Shown: positions 17,386 through 29,615 of the stretch, one piece after another
How positions within the stretch are numbered: the stretch's first letter is position 1
Layout of the letters: the number at the start of each line of letters is the position of its first letter
NCBI RefSeq assembly: GCF_900142545.1
Contig: NZ_FRBF01000002.1
Span: 1-64,000 of the forward strand
Reading direction: 5' to 3'
Length of the DNA: 64,000 bases
From: Fibrobacter sp. UWT2
GTDB taxonomy: Bacteria > Fibrobacterota > Fibrobacteria > Fibrobacterales > Fibrobacteraceae
The notes under the pieces: model-generated
Seen by the model: the letters and a program-made list of their open reading frames with translations, nothing else
The model's database searches: none
What the model was told of the DNA's origin: nothing
Translations under genes and position numbers: made by a program

Positions 17386-18018
17386 ATGCGATTGTGGCTT
17401 ACGACATCTCCAGACGATTTTGCTTCGGAATTTGACGACATAGAACAGATGTTTTCCCGCGGGCTTTCGCGCCTGATTCTTTCGAAGCGGGGAAGAGGCG
17501 GTTCGCCATATGCAACGGAAAACGATTACGAGCGCTGGCTCATGGCGCTCCCGATGGATTGCCGCGACCGCATTTGGGTGCGTGGCACTCCCGATTTGGC
17601 GGAACGCCTGGATGTTCGTGGTTGCGTCGCCGAGGCAGGCTCGCTGCTGGGTGATGTTCCCGAAAGTTGGAAACGCGTGAATACAATTGCCTTTTGCCGC
17701 AGCTTGGATCAGCTGGAACAGCTGCCGGAATGGGTGGCGGGTGCGCTCGTCGGTCCGGTATTCCAGCCACAATCAGTCTTTGAACCGGTCCAGTTCCACG
17801 GAATTGAACTTGTTGCGAATAAATTAAATGATTTGTCCGGAACGGACGCTCCTAAGATCCCGCAAGTAATTGCCTTTGGCGGCATTGACCACGAAACGCT
17901 GGATGAAATCAAAAAACTCCCAGTGCAGGGAGTCTCTGTTCTCGGGGGCATCTGGAATTATGCCGACCCGGTAAATGCGTTTATTAAATTAAGTCGTGCG
18001 GTAAATTCAAATGTGTAA
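17386..18018 (+). CDS. ThiE/TenI-like (beta/alpha)8 barrel protein
   Basis: A 210-aa protein resembling the thiamine-phosphate synthase/TenI family: N-terminal LWLTTSP strand, LILSKRG in place of the usual LRLRxK, GALVGPVFQPQS for the phosphate-binding region, IAFGGID, and GVSVLGGIWNYADPV near the C-terminus. Several catalytic positions of true ThiE look changed, so it may be a TenI-like regulator or a divergent synthase. No other thiamine gene is nearby. The start has no ribosome site but a TATATTTC box 4 nt upstream. The stop lies inside an imperfect inverted repeat that separates it from the convergent GH43 gene. Confidence 0.7.
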   Translation: MRLWLTTSPDDFASEFDDIEQMFSRGLSRLILSKRGRGGSPYATENDYERWLMALPMDCRDRIWVRGTPDLAERLDVRGCVAEAGSLLGDVPESWKRVNTIAFCRSLDQLEQLPEWVAGALVGPVFQPQSVFEPVQFHGIELVANKLNDLSGTDAPKIPQVIAFGGIDHETLDEIKKLPVQGVSVLGGIWNYADPVNAFIKLSRAVNSNV

Positions 18019-18072
18019 TGTGTGATGTGTAGTTGTTAATTACTCATCTCACATCCCACATTTCACATCATC
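18011..18072. repeat. Imperfect inverted repeat between convergent genes (GTGTGATGTG type)
   Basis: The left arm ATGTGTAATGTGTGATGTGT (18011-18030) is followed by a right arm built of CACATC and CACAT words (18048-18070). Architecture resembles the GGAAGTA repeats: low-complexity words whose reverse complement follows. The stop codon of the upstream gene lies inside it. It could act as a bidirectional terminator, although no T tract follows. Confidence 0.55.
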
Positions 18073-18078
18073 TCTAGT

Positions 18079-19878
18079 CTACTTCTGGACATAAACGCCA
18101 TTTCTCGGCTTATTCTTGAGCCTGTTGCCAAGCAAGTCAAAGTAAACTGGGTTGCGGTTCAAACGCATGGGCTTGGTGTAGTCGCGTTGATTCCTAGAAA
18201 CGATGGTTGTCGTGGTGTCCGGTTCCTTGTAGGGCTTATCGGGGTCGTCTACGACCATCTTGATTTTGGCTTGGCTCTTGCATCCGGTTTCGTTGGTGTA
18301 GGTTACGGTGTAGTAGCCGCTAAAGTCGCCGTCCACATTCTTGAGGGTGTTTTCGCGGTCGGTCGATTTAAATCCGTTCGGACCTTCCCAGCTCCAGATT
18401 TTGCCGTCCCATGGGTGCGGGCCGAATGTAACTGTAGCGCCTTTCGCTACCTTCAAGTCAAGCGATTCGTTCCAACCGCCATCGCCGACTTTGCTGTACG
18501 GGATAATCTTGGTGCCGCTGCACGGGGCGACAACCTTCTTCCCGTCGCAAACGCCGATAGAATCGGGTTCTTCGATGACTCTCGGCTCAAAGTCCGGAGT
18601 GGGGAATGCTTTCATGAGGGCTGCGGTTTCTGCTGCTGTAATGGGGATGACCGTTCCGTGGCGGGGCGTGAATGCTCCCTTCATTTCGGTATTTTGGACG
18701 AACGTGAAGTTTTCGAGGTCAGTACTGCTGGTGAATTGGTAATGTCCGTTCATGTAGCAGTCGTACATTAAAATCCAAGTTCCCTGGTTAATTAGCTTGA
18801 AGATGCCTGCACCTTCCACGGCTTCGGTTGTTTGCTGCAGGCCGTCCTTTTTCCGGTACCAGTTGGCAGGCTTAGTGCCGTTCGACTTGGTCAGTTCAAG
18901 GGCTCTTACCTTGCTGATGCCGCCGTCGCCCTCGTTCTTGTAGAAGGCGTGGTAGTATTTATCGGCCGGATTATAGACGATATCCATGTCGATGGTTGAC
19001 TTGCCTCGGCTATAGTAGTAGATGGGGTCGCTTTCGAGGTCGGTAAAGTCTTTGTTGGCGTATGCAAAGAAGACTTGGTCATATTCAATGGTGCCGTCGT
19101 TGGTCAGCAGCGAGAAATACACGAGCGGACGGCCCTTGGTTCCGTCGCCGTTGTCGTAGGTGTCGTCCCAGATGGTTTCCGGGGCCCACACGCGGGTCAC
19201 ATTTGCAAAGTTCTTGCCCTTGTAGCGATCGGGGAAGTGTACCGTACTGTGTTTCCAGTTGATTAAGTCCTTGGACTTCATGAGTACCATGCCGCGGTTG
19301 CTGGACCAGCCTTCGGAGCTCTTCATGTCGGTATTCACCATGTAGAACCAACCGTCGGGGCCGCGCATCACGTGCGGGTCGCGGAGTCCCTTCTTGACGC
19401 TCACCGTATCGGCGGCCACAACGCGCTTGCCCCCGTTCATCGCCGTATAGTTGAATCCGTCGTTGCTCAGCGCGTAGTAGATGTTCTCGTTGTCGTTTGC
19501 CGGGAAATACACGAAAAGATAGTTGGAATACGGTTCGAACCCATGGATCGAGATGGTGAATTCCTTCTTTTCGGTTTGTCCGGAGGCTGATTCAAGGTTC
19601 TTCATGGTCGCCGTCAGGGTGACTTCCTTGTTTTCGCCAAGGAGACGGCCCTTGATTTTTCCGTCGTGTCCGAGGAATAGCGTATCGCTGCTTTCCCAGG
19701 TGGCAGGGACTCGGGTATACTGCCTGATGGTATCGGGGAGGTTCAAGTCGTTGTAGAGGTCGTTGGCGTTGGAATCGACTTCATAGTAGAAGACTGTTTG
19801 CCAAAACGGGGCTATTACGGGTTCTTGTGCAAAAACAGCCCCTGCTAAAGCGATAGCCAGTGGTAAAATGCGCTTCAT
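18079..19878 (-). CDS. Secreted GH43-family glycoside hydrolase with Ig-like modules
   Basis: A 599-aa secreted hydrolase, probably an arabinofuranosidase or xylosidase acting on hemicellulose side chains. Signal peptide 1-17 (cut after VFA). Residues about 30-110 resemble the atrophied bacterial Ig domain. The five-bladed GH43 propeller spans about 120-410: GLRDPHVMRGPDG (base Asp), TIDMDIVYN (second Asp) and EAVEGAGIFKL (acid Glu). A PKD/CBM-like module follows (about 440-555: SWEGPNGFKS, YTVTYTNETGCKS). The tail NPVYFDLLGNRLKNKP then GVYVQK is the Fibrobacter C-terminal module. Ribosome site GGAG lies 8 nt upstream. Substrate is not certain from sequence alone. Confidence 0.85.
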   Translation of the reverse strand: MKRILPLAIALAGAVFAQEPVIAPFWQTVFYYEVDSNANDLYNDLNLPDTIRQYTRVPATWESSDTLFLGHDGKIKGRLLGENKEVTLTATMKNLESASGQTEKKEFTISIHGFEPYSNYLFVYFPANDNENIYYALSNDGFNYTAMNGGKRVVAADTVSVKKGLRDPHVMRGPDGWFYMVNTDMKSSEGWSSNRGMVLMKSKDLINWKHSTVHFPDRYKGKNFANVTRVWAPETIWDDTYDNGDGTKGRPLVYFSLLTNDGTIEYDQVFFAYANKDFTDLESDPIYYYSRGKSTIDMDIVYNPADKYYHAFYKNEGDGGISKVRALELTKSNGTKPANWYRKKDGLQQTTEAVEGAGIFKLINQGTWILMYDCYMNGHYQFTSSTDLENFTFVQNTEMKGAFTPRHGTVIPITAAETAALMKAFPTPDFEPRVIEEPDSIGVCDGKKVVAPCSGTKIIPYSKVGDGGWNESLDLKVAKGATVTFGPHPWDGKIWSWEGPNGFKSTDRENTLKNVDGDFSGYYTVTYTNETGCKSQAKIKMVVDDPDKPYKEPDTTTTIVSRNQRDYTKPMRLNRNPVYFDLLGNRLKNKPRNGVYVQK

Positions 19879-20075
19879 ACTTAAATCTCCGAACCTCTAA
19901 ATTGATGGACTAATGACCTGTTATAAATATAACTCCACTTTGGCGGGCTTTTTTGTCAACTTTAATAAGAATATTGACATTTTTTCCATGGTTATAATGT
20001 ACTTTATATCACATGTTGTAAGGGGGAAAACATATAAATATGTTGCAAAAGGGCTTTTTCTCCAAAAAAAAGGCA

Positions 20076-20102
20076 TATTCCAAGTTGGAATAAGTCAAGT
20101 TG
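20076..20102 (+). promoter_or_regulatory. 27-bp palindromic operator-like element, copy 1
   Basis: TATTCCAA-G-TTGGAATA is a perfect 8-bp inverted repeat with a 1-nt centre, followed by AGTCAAGTTG. It ends 36 nt before the HD-GYP regulator start and about 22 nt before a TATATT box (20125-20130), an ideal place for a regulator to act. It matches 23 of 27 positions with the element at 45816-45842. The cognate regulator is unknown. Confidence 0.6.
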
Positions 20103-20138
20103 GTCTATTTTGGCCATTAAGCATTATATTAGGGTTAT

Positions 20139-21206
20139 ATGGAACGGAAGCGCGCAAAGATTTTAGTCATTGACGACACCAAGACGAATATTGAAGTGCT
20201 CGAGGGAATTTTGTCCAACGAGTACGATGTTTTTGTGGCTTTAGATGGCAAAAAAGGCCTCGCCTTGACAGAAAAGGTCAAACCGGACCTTATTTTGCTT
20301 GACGTGATGATGCCAGAAATGGATGGTTACGAAACGCTTCGTCAAATGAACGAGAAAAAACTGGTCGAAAATACGCCGGTGCTGTTCCTGACGGCCAAAG
20401 CAGATTCCAAGAGTGAACAGACTGGCCTTGACCTTGGCGCGGTGGATTACATTACTAAACCGTTCCACCCGAATTTGGTGCAGCTGCGCATTAAAAACCA
20501 GTTGGAATTCAAGCACCAGCGAGACCATTTGCAGGAACTGGTGGAAGAAAAGACCCTGGATTTGCGTAAGACCTTGAAGGTGATGCTGACTAGTCTCGGT
20601 GCGCTTGCGGAATACCGTGACCCAGAAACCGGTGCCCACATTAAGCGTACCCAGGTGCTGGTGCAGATGCTTGCCGAAACCCTCCGCGAACATCCTCGCT
20701 TTAAGGATGCGATTCCGAACAACGAATTTATTGATTACTATGCGACTGCCGCTCCCTTGCACGATATCGGCAAGGTGGGCATTCCCGATGAAATTTTGCG
20801 TAAGCCGGCCCGCCTGAACGAAGAAGAGTGGGCGGTCATGAGTACCCATGCCCAGATGGGCTACGATGTGTTGGTGAATGCGACCCATGAACTCAAGGAC
20901 CATCCGCTGGTGCGTATTTCGGCAGAAATCATTTTGAATCACCACGAACGCTTTGATGGCGCGGGTTATCCGAATGGCCTTAAGGGGGATGATATCCCCG
21001 TGGGAGCCCGCTTGATGGCTGTGGCCGACGTGTACGACGCTCTAGTTTCGAAGCGCCCGTATAAAGAAGCTTACCCCCATGAAGTGGCGGTGAAGGAAAT
21101 CCTGGAAGGCAGAGGTACTCAGTTTGACCCCGATGTGGTGGATGCCTTTATGTCCTTTGAATCCAAGTTGCCCGAAATATACGAGCACTATAAGGAAAGT
21201 CCGTAA
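20139..21206 (+). CDS. Response regulator with HD-GYP c-di-GMP phosphodiesterase domain
   Basis: A 355-aa two-domain regulator. The receiver (about 5-120) has acidic pair D12/D13, phospho-acceptor D55 in LILLDVMMPEMDGYE, and Lys in ITKPF. A helical linker leads to an intact HD-GYP domain: APLHDIGKVGIP (HD at about 207-208), HHERFDGAGYPNGL (GYP present), and VADVYDAL. HD-GYP domains hydrolyse cyclic di-GMP, so this couples a signal to c-di-GMP turnover. The histidine kinase gene begins 10 nt downstream, giving a cognate pair in one operon. A palindromic element lies at 20076-20102. No strong ribosome site (AGGG only). Confidence 0.92.
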   Translation: MERKRAKILVIDDTKTNIEVLEGILSNEYDVFVALDGKKGLALTEKVKPDLILLDVMMPEMDGYETLRQMNEKKLVENTPVLFLTAKADSKSEQTGLDLGAVDYITKPFHPNLVQLRIKNQLEFKHQRDHLQELVEEKTLDLRKTLKVMLTSLGALAEYRDPETGAHIKRTQVLVQMLAETLREHPRFKDAIPNNEFIDYYATAAPLHDIGKVGIPDEILRKPARLNEEEWAVMSTHAQMGYDVLVNATHELKDHPLVRISAEIILNHHERFDGAGYPNGLKGDDIPVGARLMAVADVYDALVSKRPYKEAYPHEVAVKEILEGRGTQFDPDVVDAFMSFESKLPEIYEHYKESP

Positions 21207-21215
21207 GGAGCCGTT

Positions 21216-25180
<3,965 letters not shown>

Positions 25181-25184
<4 letters not shown>

Positions 25185-25420
25185 TGTAGGACCATTGCTG
25201 CGATAAACGCGAGCGCCACAATCACTGCCGCCGCGATGGCGAGCGGGTTCGCCTTGTTCTTCTTTTCGCCGAATTCATTCTCGACAATTTCGTCGTAATC
25301 CGGTGTCTCGAGGTCGGTAAATTCCGCACCCTCGGACCAGCCGGTATTCTTGTCGCTTCCGCAATGCGGGCAGAACGTGGCGTTGTCTTTAATTTCTGAA
25401 TGGCAATGAGGACAGAGCAT
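25181..25420 (-). CDS. Zinc-ribbon protein with one C-terminal membrane helix
   Basis: A 79-aa protein. Residues 3-19 form a zinc ribbon (CPHCHSEIKDNATFCPHCG, CxxC-x11-CxxC). An acidic linker follows, then one hydrophobic helix at about 58-78, so a tail-anchored cytoplasmic zinc-ribbon protein is likely. Function unknown. It overlaps the histidine kinase gene at the 3' ends, and its start lies 27 nt from the divergent lipoprotein start. Confidence 0.75.
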
Positions 25421-25433
25421 AGAAAAAAGATAG

Positions 25434-25441
25434 TATATTTG
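25434..25441 (+). promoter_or_regulatory. TAnnTTTG element, 6 nt before the lipoprotein start
   Basis: TATATTTG, then GTGGAT, then ATG at 25448. It lies within the 27-nt space between two divergent start codons. No Shine-Dalgarno sequence is present. Confidence 0.4.
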
Positions 25442-25447
25442 GTGGAT

Positions 25448-26623
25448 ATGAAACAGATTACTTTGTGCGCTTTGTTATTTTCCTTGATGATTGTTTTTAC
25501 TGCATGCTTTGACGAAGACAGTGCTTCTCCGGCAAAAAGCGACGAAAACATTGATTTGTACACCGATCCGGACGATAAGAACAATAAAGATAACGACGAA
25601 ACGGTCCGTAAGAACGATTCTTCCGGTAAAAGCATTCAAGAACTCAAAAGAATGTTCGAAGACAAAAGCGTGTCCTATTCAATTCGTGTGGATTCTTCAG
25701 TTAACGAGGCTGCCGGAACGATTGCGTTTTTTGTCCCGACAATACAGAAAATGTGTGTGACTCAAGAAAATGAACGTGTTTTCAAGAATGTAGTCTTGGA
25801 AAAGGATTTTGTAAAAAGCGAGACTTCAATTTCTAAAGCTCGCTATGAAGTCTTTAATGATACGCTCATTCTTTACGGCAAAATGTATATGTTTACAGAT
25901 TACGCAACACAGGGCGATTTGTATGTGAGCGATCATCACGACGGCATTTATGGTACTTGGTATAGCACTGGCTGTTCGGGTGGGCGTCATTCGAAACTTT
26001 ATTGCAACGATGATGAAGATAAGTCTTATACCTATCTAAAACTTGATATCGGCAAAGACTATATCGAAGTGGATGGGCGACACGTTGTTGGACGTTTGCA
26101 TAAATACTGCGGTGGATGCAATGTTCCTGTTGCCAATTCAGCTTTTCTCGGGGCCTTTGGCAAATTTATGGAAGATACGATAAGCTATTCCTTTGAACCT
26201 TCTTTGGTTGAAGGGCGTCTTTCTGATATACCATATTGGATAACTTATAGCGTTTTGGATTCATTAGTGCTCTTTGAATACCCTGAACGCACGGTGTCAA
26301 TCAGGCAAGATATTGAAGTAGAAACGAGAATAAAGATTTCTTTAACGGTTTCTAGCGGAGATTTTAACTGCCATGCGACTACTTATATGTATGATTTTGA
26401 ACGGATTCCTGATGAATTTTGCGAAGAATCTAGACCCGAAGAGGTATCGGGAATACGCAAGAATGTTTATACCACTGACTATTATCGTTTTCGTTCAAAT
26501 GGTGTTTGGTATAATTATGTCGCAGAGCTGTATTATATTCCGGTAGACGAGAAGAAAGAATTTAACGACTGCTTGGAAGAACTTCGCGCCGCCTACAAAA
26601 AAGAAAAAAAGCCTATTGAGTAA
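25448..26623 (+). CDS. Lipoprotein of unknown function
   Basis: A 391-aa predicted lipoprotein. The start at 25448 gives a clear lipobox signal (MKQITLCALLF, then VFTAC, Cys at about 20); the longer frame from 25400 would put 16 charged residues before the signal. An acidic, Asp/Lys-rich linker follows (about 22-60), then a globular region rich in beta-strand patterns with several Cys, including YCGGC, that could form disulfides. No family recognised. It is AT-richer than its neighbours, as is common for Fibrobacter surface lipoproteins. A strong terminator follows. Confidence 0.75.
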   Translation: MKQITLCALLFSLMIVFTACFDEDSASPAKSDENIDLYTDPDDKNNKDNDETVRKNDSSGKSIQELKRMFEDKSVSYSIRVDSSVNEAAGTIAFFVPTIQKMCVTQENERVFKNVVLEKDFVKSETSISKARYEVFNDTLILYGKMYMFTDYATQGDLYVSDHHDGIYGTWYSTGCSGGRHSKLYCNDDEDKSYTYLKLDIGKDYIEVDGRHVVGRLHKYCGGCNVPVANSAFLGAFGKFMEDTISYSFEPSLVEGRLSDIPYWITYSVLDSLVLFEYPERTVSIRQDIEVETRIKISLTVSSGDFNCHATTYMYDFERIPDEFCEESRPEEVSGIRKNVYTTDYYRFRSNGVWYNYVAELYYIPVDEKKEFNDCLEELRAAYKKEKKPIE

Positions 26624-26640
26624 TTGTTCGTTGTAAAAAA

Positions 26641-26672
26641 ACACCTCGGAAAAATCCGAGGTGTTTTTTTTT
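26641..26672 (+). terminator. Strong intrinsic terminator after the lipoprotein gene
   Basis: ACACCTCGGA-AAAA-TCCGAGGTGT (10-bp perfect stem) followed by eight T; an A run precedes it. Confidence 0.92.
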
Positions 26673-26721
26673 AAGCTTTTGGCTTATGCCGCTAAGCGGC
26701 AAAGCCGCATTTCATCCGTGA

Positions 26722-26752
26722 GCAACAAAGCCCTCGGGTGTTAACCGAGGGC
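26722..26752 (-). terminator. Probable terminator of the aldolase gene
   Basis: On the minus strand, GCCCTCGG, a 7-nt loop, CCGAGGGC, then TTTGTTGC, about 60 nt after the aldolase stop. The 26688-26707 stretch nearby holds two overlapping, mutually exclusive 5-3-5 hairpins (GCCGCTAAGCGGC and GCGGCAAAGCCGC). Confidence 0.6.
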
Positions 26753-26810
26753 GGTTGCGAGAGCGAGGCGATATCACATTTTTAATCTGCGATAGAGCCG
26801 AGCGGTCTCA

Positions 26811-27812
26811 TTAGAGCTTGTTGTTAGAACCAAGAACGTCGACGATCTTGTGTTCGTACATCTTCTGCATGTTTTCGCGAGCCGGCTTGAGGTACTGGCG
26901 CGGGTCGAAGTGTTCCGGATGTTCGTCGAAATACTTACGGATAGCGGCAGTCATGGCGAGACGGCTGTCAGAGTCGATGTTGATCTTGCAAACAGCGGAC
27001 TTGGAAGCTTCGCGGAGCTGTTCTTCCGGAATACCGACGGCATCCGGGAGCTTGCCACCGTGGGCGTTGATGGTATCGACTTCGTCCTGCGGAACAGAAG
27101 AAGAACCGTGGAGAACGATCGGGAAGCCCGGGAGCTTCTGTTCGATGGCGTGGAGCACGTCGAATGCCAGGGGAGGCGGAACGAGCTTGCCAGTCTTCGG
27201 GTCGCGAGTGCACTGTTCCGGCTTGAACTTGTAAGCACCGTGGCTGGTACCGATGGAGATAGCGAGGGAGTCGCAGCCCGTACGGGTAGCGAAGTCGATC
27301 ACTTCTTCCGGCTTGGTGTAGTGAGATTCTTCAGCCTGGACTTCGTCTTCCACACCGGCGAGCACGCCGAGTTCAGCTTCGACGGTCACGTCGTGCTGGT
27401 GAGCGTATTCAACAACCTTCTTGGTGAGGGCGATGTTGTCTTCGTACGGAAGAGCGGAACCGTCGATCATCACGGAAGAGAAACCGTTGTCGATGCAGTC
27501 CTTGCAGAGTTCGAAAGAGTCACCGTGGTCGAGGTGGAGCACGATCTGCGGATTGGCGCAGCCGAGTTCCTTGGCGTATTCAACAGCACCCTGAGCCATG
27601 TAGCGGAGGATGGTGCCGTTTGCGTAGTTACGAGCACCCTTAGAGACCTGCATGATCACCGGAGACTTCTGCTTCACAGCAGCCTGCACGATGGCCTGCA
27701 TCTGTTCCATGGTGTTGAAGTTGAAAGCCGGGATAGCGTAGCCACCCTTAACAGCCTTTGCAAACATTTCCCTGGTGTTCACCAGGCCGAGTTCCTTGTA
27801 AGAAACTGCCAT
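26811..27812 (-). CDS. fba: Class II fructose-bisphosphate aldolase
   Basis: A 333-aa class II (zinc) aldolase of glycolysis/gluconeogenesis, splitting fructose 1,6-bisphosphate. Metal ligands are visible in IVLHLDHGDSF, ISIGTSHGAYKF and IVLHGSSSV; AEEAEL-type segments around VEAELGVLAG are typical. Length and motif order fit the long class IIB-like enzymes. Ribosome site AGAGG lies 9 nt upstream. Strong codon bias suggests high expression. Confidence 0.95.
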   Translation of the reverse strand: MAVSYKELGLVNTREMFAKAVKGGYAIPAFNFNTMEQMQAIVQAAVKQKSPVIMQVSKGARNYANGTILRYMAQGAVEYAKELGCANPQIVLHLDHGDSFELCKDCIDNGFSSVMIDGSALPYEDNIALTKKVVEYAHQHDVTVEAELGVLAGVEDEVQAEESHYTKPEEVIDFATRTGCDSLAISIGTSHGAYKFKPEQCTRDPKTGKLVPPPLAFDVLHAIEQKLPGFPIVLHGSSSVPQDEVDTINAHGGKLPDAVGIPEEQLREASKSAVCKINIDSDSRLAMTAAIRKYFDEHPEHFDPRQYLKPARENMQKMYEHKIVDVLGSNNKL

Positions 27813-27909
27813 TTGTTTTACCTCTTGATTTGATTGGCGACTTGCATCGCCGGTTAAAAGTTACGGGGCTAAAAATAGCAAATTTAAACTGCTTTGTCAC
27901 GCAAAATGC

Positions 27910-27940
27910 AAAAAAAGAAACCCCGCACCAAGTGCGGGGT
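27910..27940 (-). terminator. Terminator of the OmpA/DUF4398 operon
   Basis: On the minus strand, ACCCCGCAC-TTG-GTGCGGGGT (9-bp stem) followed by TTTCTTTTTT, 30 nt past the OmpA-family stop. Confidence 0.88.
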
Positions 27941-27969
27941 GACTTTAGTGGAAAAGTATTCCGTTAGGC

Positions 27970-28995
27970 TTACTTAGCTTCCTGCTGCTGAAGAGCCTTG
28001 TCCTGGATCACGAGGTCCACGCGACGGTTCTTCTGGCGGCCTTCCTTGGTGGAGTTGTCAGCGACCGGCATGGTCATACCGAGACCCTTGGCCGTGAGTC
28101 GATCTTCAGCGATACCCTGTTCCACAAGGAATGCCTTCACGTTATCGGCACGCTGCTGGGAAAGCTTCATGTTGTGTTCTTCGGAACCGGTGTTGTCGGT
28201 GTTACCTTCGATGGACACGTTGAACTGCTGGTACACGGAAAGAATACCGGCCACCTTGGCGAGGCTCGTCTTCAAGTCGGCCTTGAGGTCGGCCTTGTTC
28301 ACGGCGAACAAGATGTCGGACATGGAAAGGATAATGCCGCGAGCGGACTTGGTCACCTGAATCATCTGGGACTGCAGTTCGTTCAGCTTGTTCATGGCTT
28401 CCTGCTGGCGAACTTCAGCCTTGGCGCGTTCTTCGGCGAGTTCCTTCTGGAGGTCGGCTTCACGCTGGTTGGCAGCCTTCAAAGCGGCTTCCTGGGCGGC
28501 TGCTTCGGCCTGGAACTTTTCCTGGTTCTGCTGCATTTCGGCCTGGAGGCGGGCTTCCTGGTCCTTCATCTTGGCCTTTTCAGCTTCGAGGTCGTTCACC
28601 TTACCGGTGCGGGCCTTGTTGATCTGTTCCTGAATAGCTTCGATAGAACGAGCGGTGGCGGCGCGCTTTTCCCACTTTTCAGCGGTGCTGTTGCGGTATT
28701 TCTGGGTTTCGGCCTGGGCGGCGATCGTCTTGGCGTAAGTGTCGCACTTGGTGGCGAGAGCCTTGGTTTCGTCAGATTCTGCGTCGTCATTGTAGGCGGC
28801 GTCGAGGGCGATGAGGTTGTTCTTGGCGGCGGCAAGTGTGTATTTGGCAGAGGTGGCGTTGGCCGGAATATCCTTGGCGGCTTTGTCAATTGCAGTCTGG
28901 CAGGCTTCCACGGCGTTCGGGCCAGAAACTTCTTCGGCAGCGAAGGAGAGAGCGGCTGCCATGGCGCTAATCATCAAAAGGTTTCTCGTTTTCAT
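27970..28995 (-). CDS. OmpA-family protein with coiled coil (peptidoglycan-binding)
   Basis: A 341-aa secreted envelope protein. Signal peptide about 1-19 (cut after SFA). A long helical/coiled-coil part (about 95-215, rich in Glu, Ala, Lys) precedes a C-terminal OmpA domain (about 225-335) with SIEGNTDNTGSEEHNMKLS and KNRRVDLVI, the residues that bind diaminopimelate in peptidoglycan. It probably bridges outer membrane or lipoprotein complexes to the wall. The start overlaps the stop of the DUF4398 lipoprotein gene (TAATG), so the two are coupled and likely interact. Confidence 0.88.
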   Translation of the reverse strand: MKTRNLLMISAMAAALSFAAEEVSGPNAVEACQTAIDKAAKDIPANATSAKYTLAAAKNNLIALDAAYNDDAESDETKALATKCDTYAKTIAAQAETQKYRNSTAEKWEKRAATARSIEAIQEQINKARTGKVNDLEAEKAKMKDQEARLQAEMQQNQEKFQAEAAAQEAALKAANQREADLQKELAEERAKAEVRQQEAMNKLNELQSQMIQVTKSARGIILSMSDILFAVNKADLKADLKTSLAKVAGILSVYQQFNVSIEGNTDNTGSEEHNMKLSQQRADNVKAFLVEQGIAEDRLTAKGLGMTMPVADNSTKEGRQKNRRVDLVIQDKALQQQEAK

Positions 28996-29390
28996 TACTT
29001 GGCACCTCCGTTCTTGGTTTCCTGGTCAAGGATGCTCTGGTAAAGGAGCTTGCGTTCGACATCGCCTCTCAGTTCTTTTTCGACTTTTTCGTCTTCTTTC
29101 TTGGCGGCGTCAAGTTCGGCGTTTGCGACAGCGAGTCTGTATTCAAGAGAGCTCTGTTCGGCAAGGGCGGCGGCTTCTTCTTCGTCACCGTCGGCCTGCA
29201 GGGCCTTGGCGGAGTCGAGCTTTGCATTGGCAGATTCGAGCTGGGCGGCATCGACCTTGGCTTCTTGTGCAATAGTCTTGTTGGAGTCTGCAAATTCGAT
29301 AGACTTGGCTGCGTTTACGCTACCGGCACAGCCGGAAAGGGAGGCGAGGGCCAGGGCGGCCATACCCGCAACGAGTATTCTGGATTTCAT
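28995..29390 (-). CDS. DUF4398-like alpha-helical lipoprotein
   Basis: A 131-aa lipoprotein: MKSRILVAGMAALALAS then LSGC gives a lipobox with Cys at 21. The mature part is almost entirely helical and heptad-like (SANAKLDSAKALQADGDEEE, then repeated Ala/Glu/Lys), as in DUF4398 proteins, which usually sit beside OmpA genes. Ribosome site AAGGAG lies 7 nt upstream. First gene of a two-gene operon with the OmpA-family gene. Confidence 0.8.
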   Translation of the reverse strand: MKSRILVAGMAALALASLSGCAGSVNAAKSIEFADSNKTIAQEAKVDAAQLESANAKLDSAKALQADGDEEEAAALAEQSSLEYRLAVANAELDAAKKEDEKVEKELRGDVERKLLYQSILDQETKNGGAK

Positions 29391-29615
29391 TAAAATCTCC
29401 TTTTGGGGTTAAAAGTCGTGAGGTAATATATAAAAATTGTAAGTTCGAGTAGTAATTGCTTGTTCCTTATATATAGTAAGCGTACATAAAGGGCCTAGTT
29501 TTGTTAACAACTTTTTTCAATCCCTTTTAAAACATACAACGTTGTGGGAATAGGGCTCATTGGGATGGATTTTCCTATATTTTCACTCGCAAAAATTTTT
29601 AACAAGGACATTGTT

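Noticed and set aside
29391-29615. Riboswitch upstream of ddh
   Set aside because: The gap is AT-rich with only short palindromes (GTTGTTAAC-like); no lysine-riboswitch-like multi-stem pattern can be made out.
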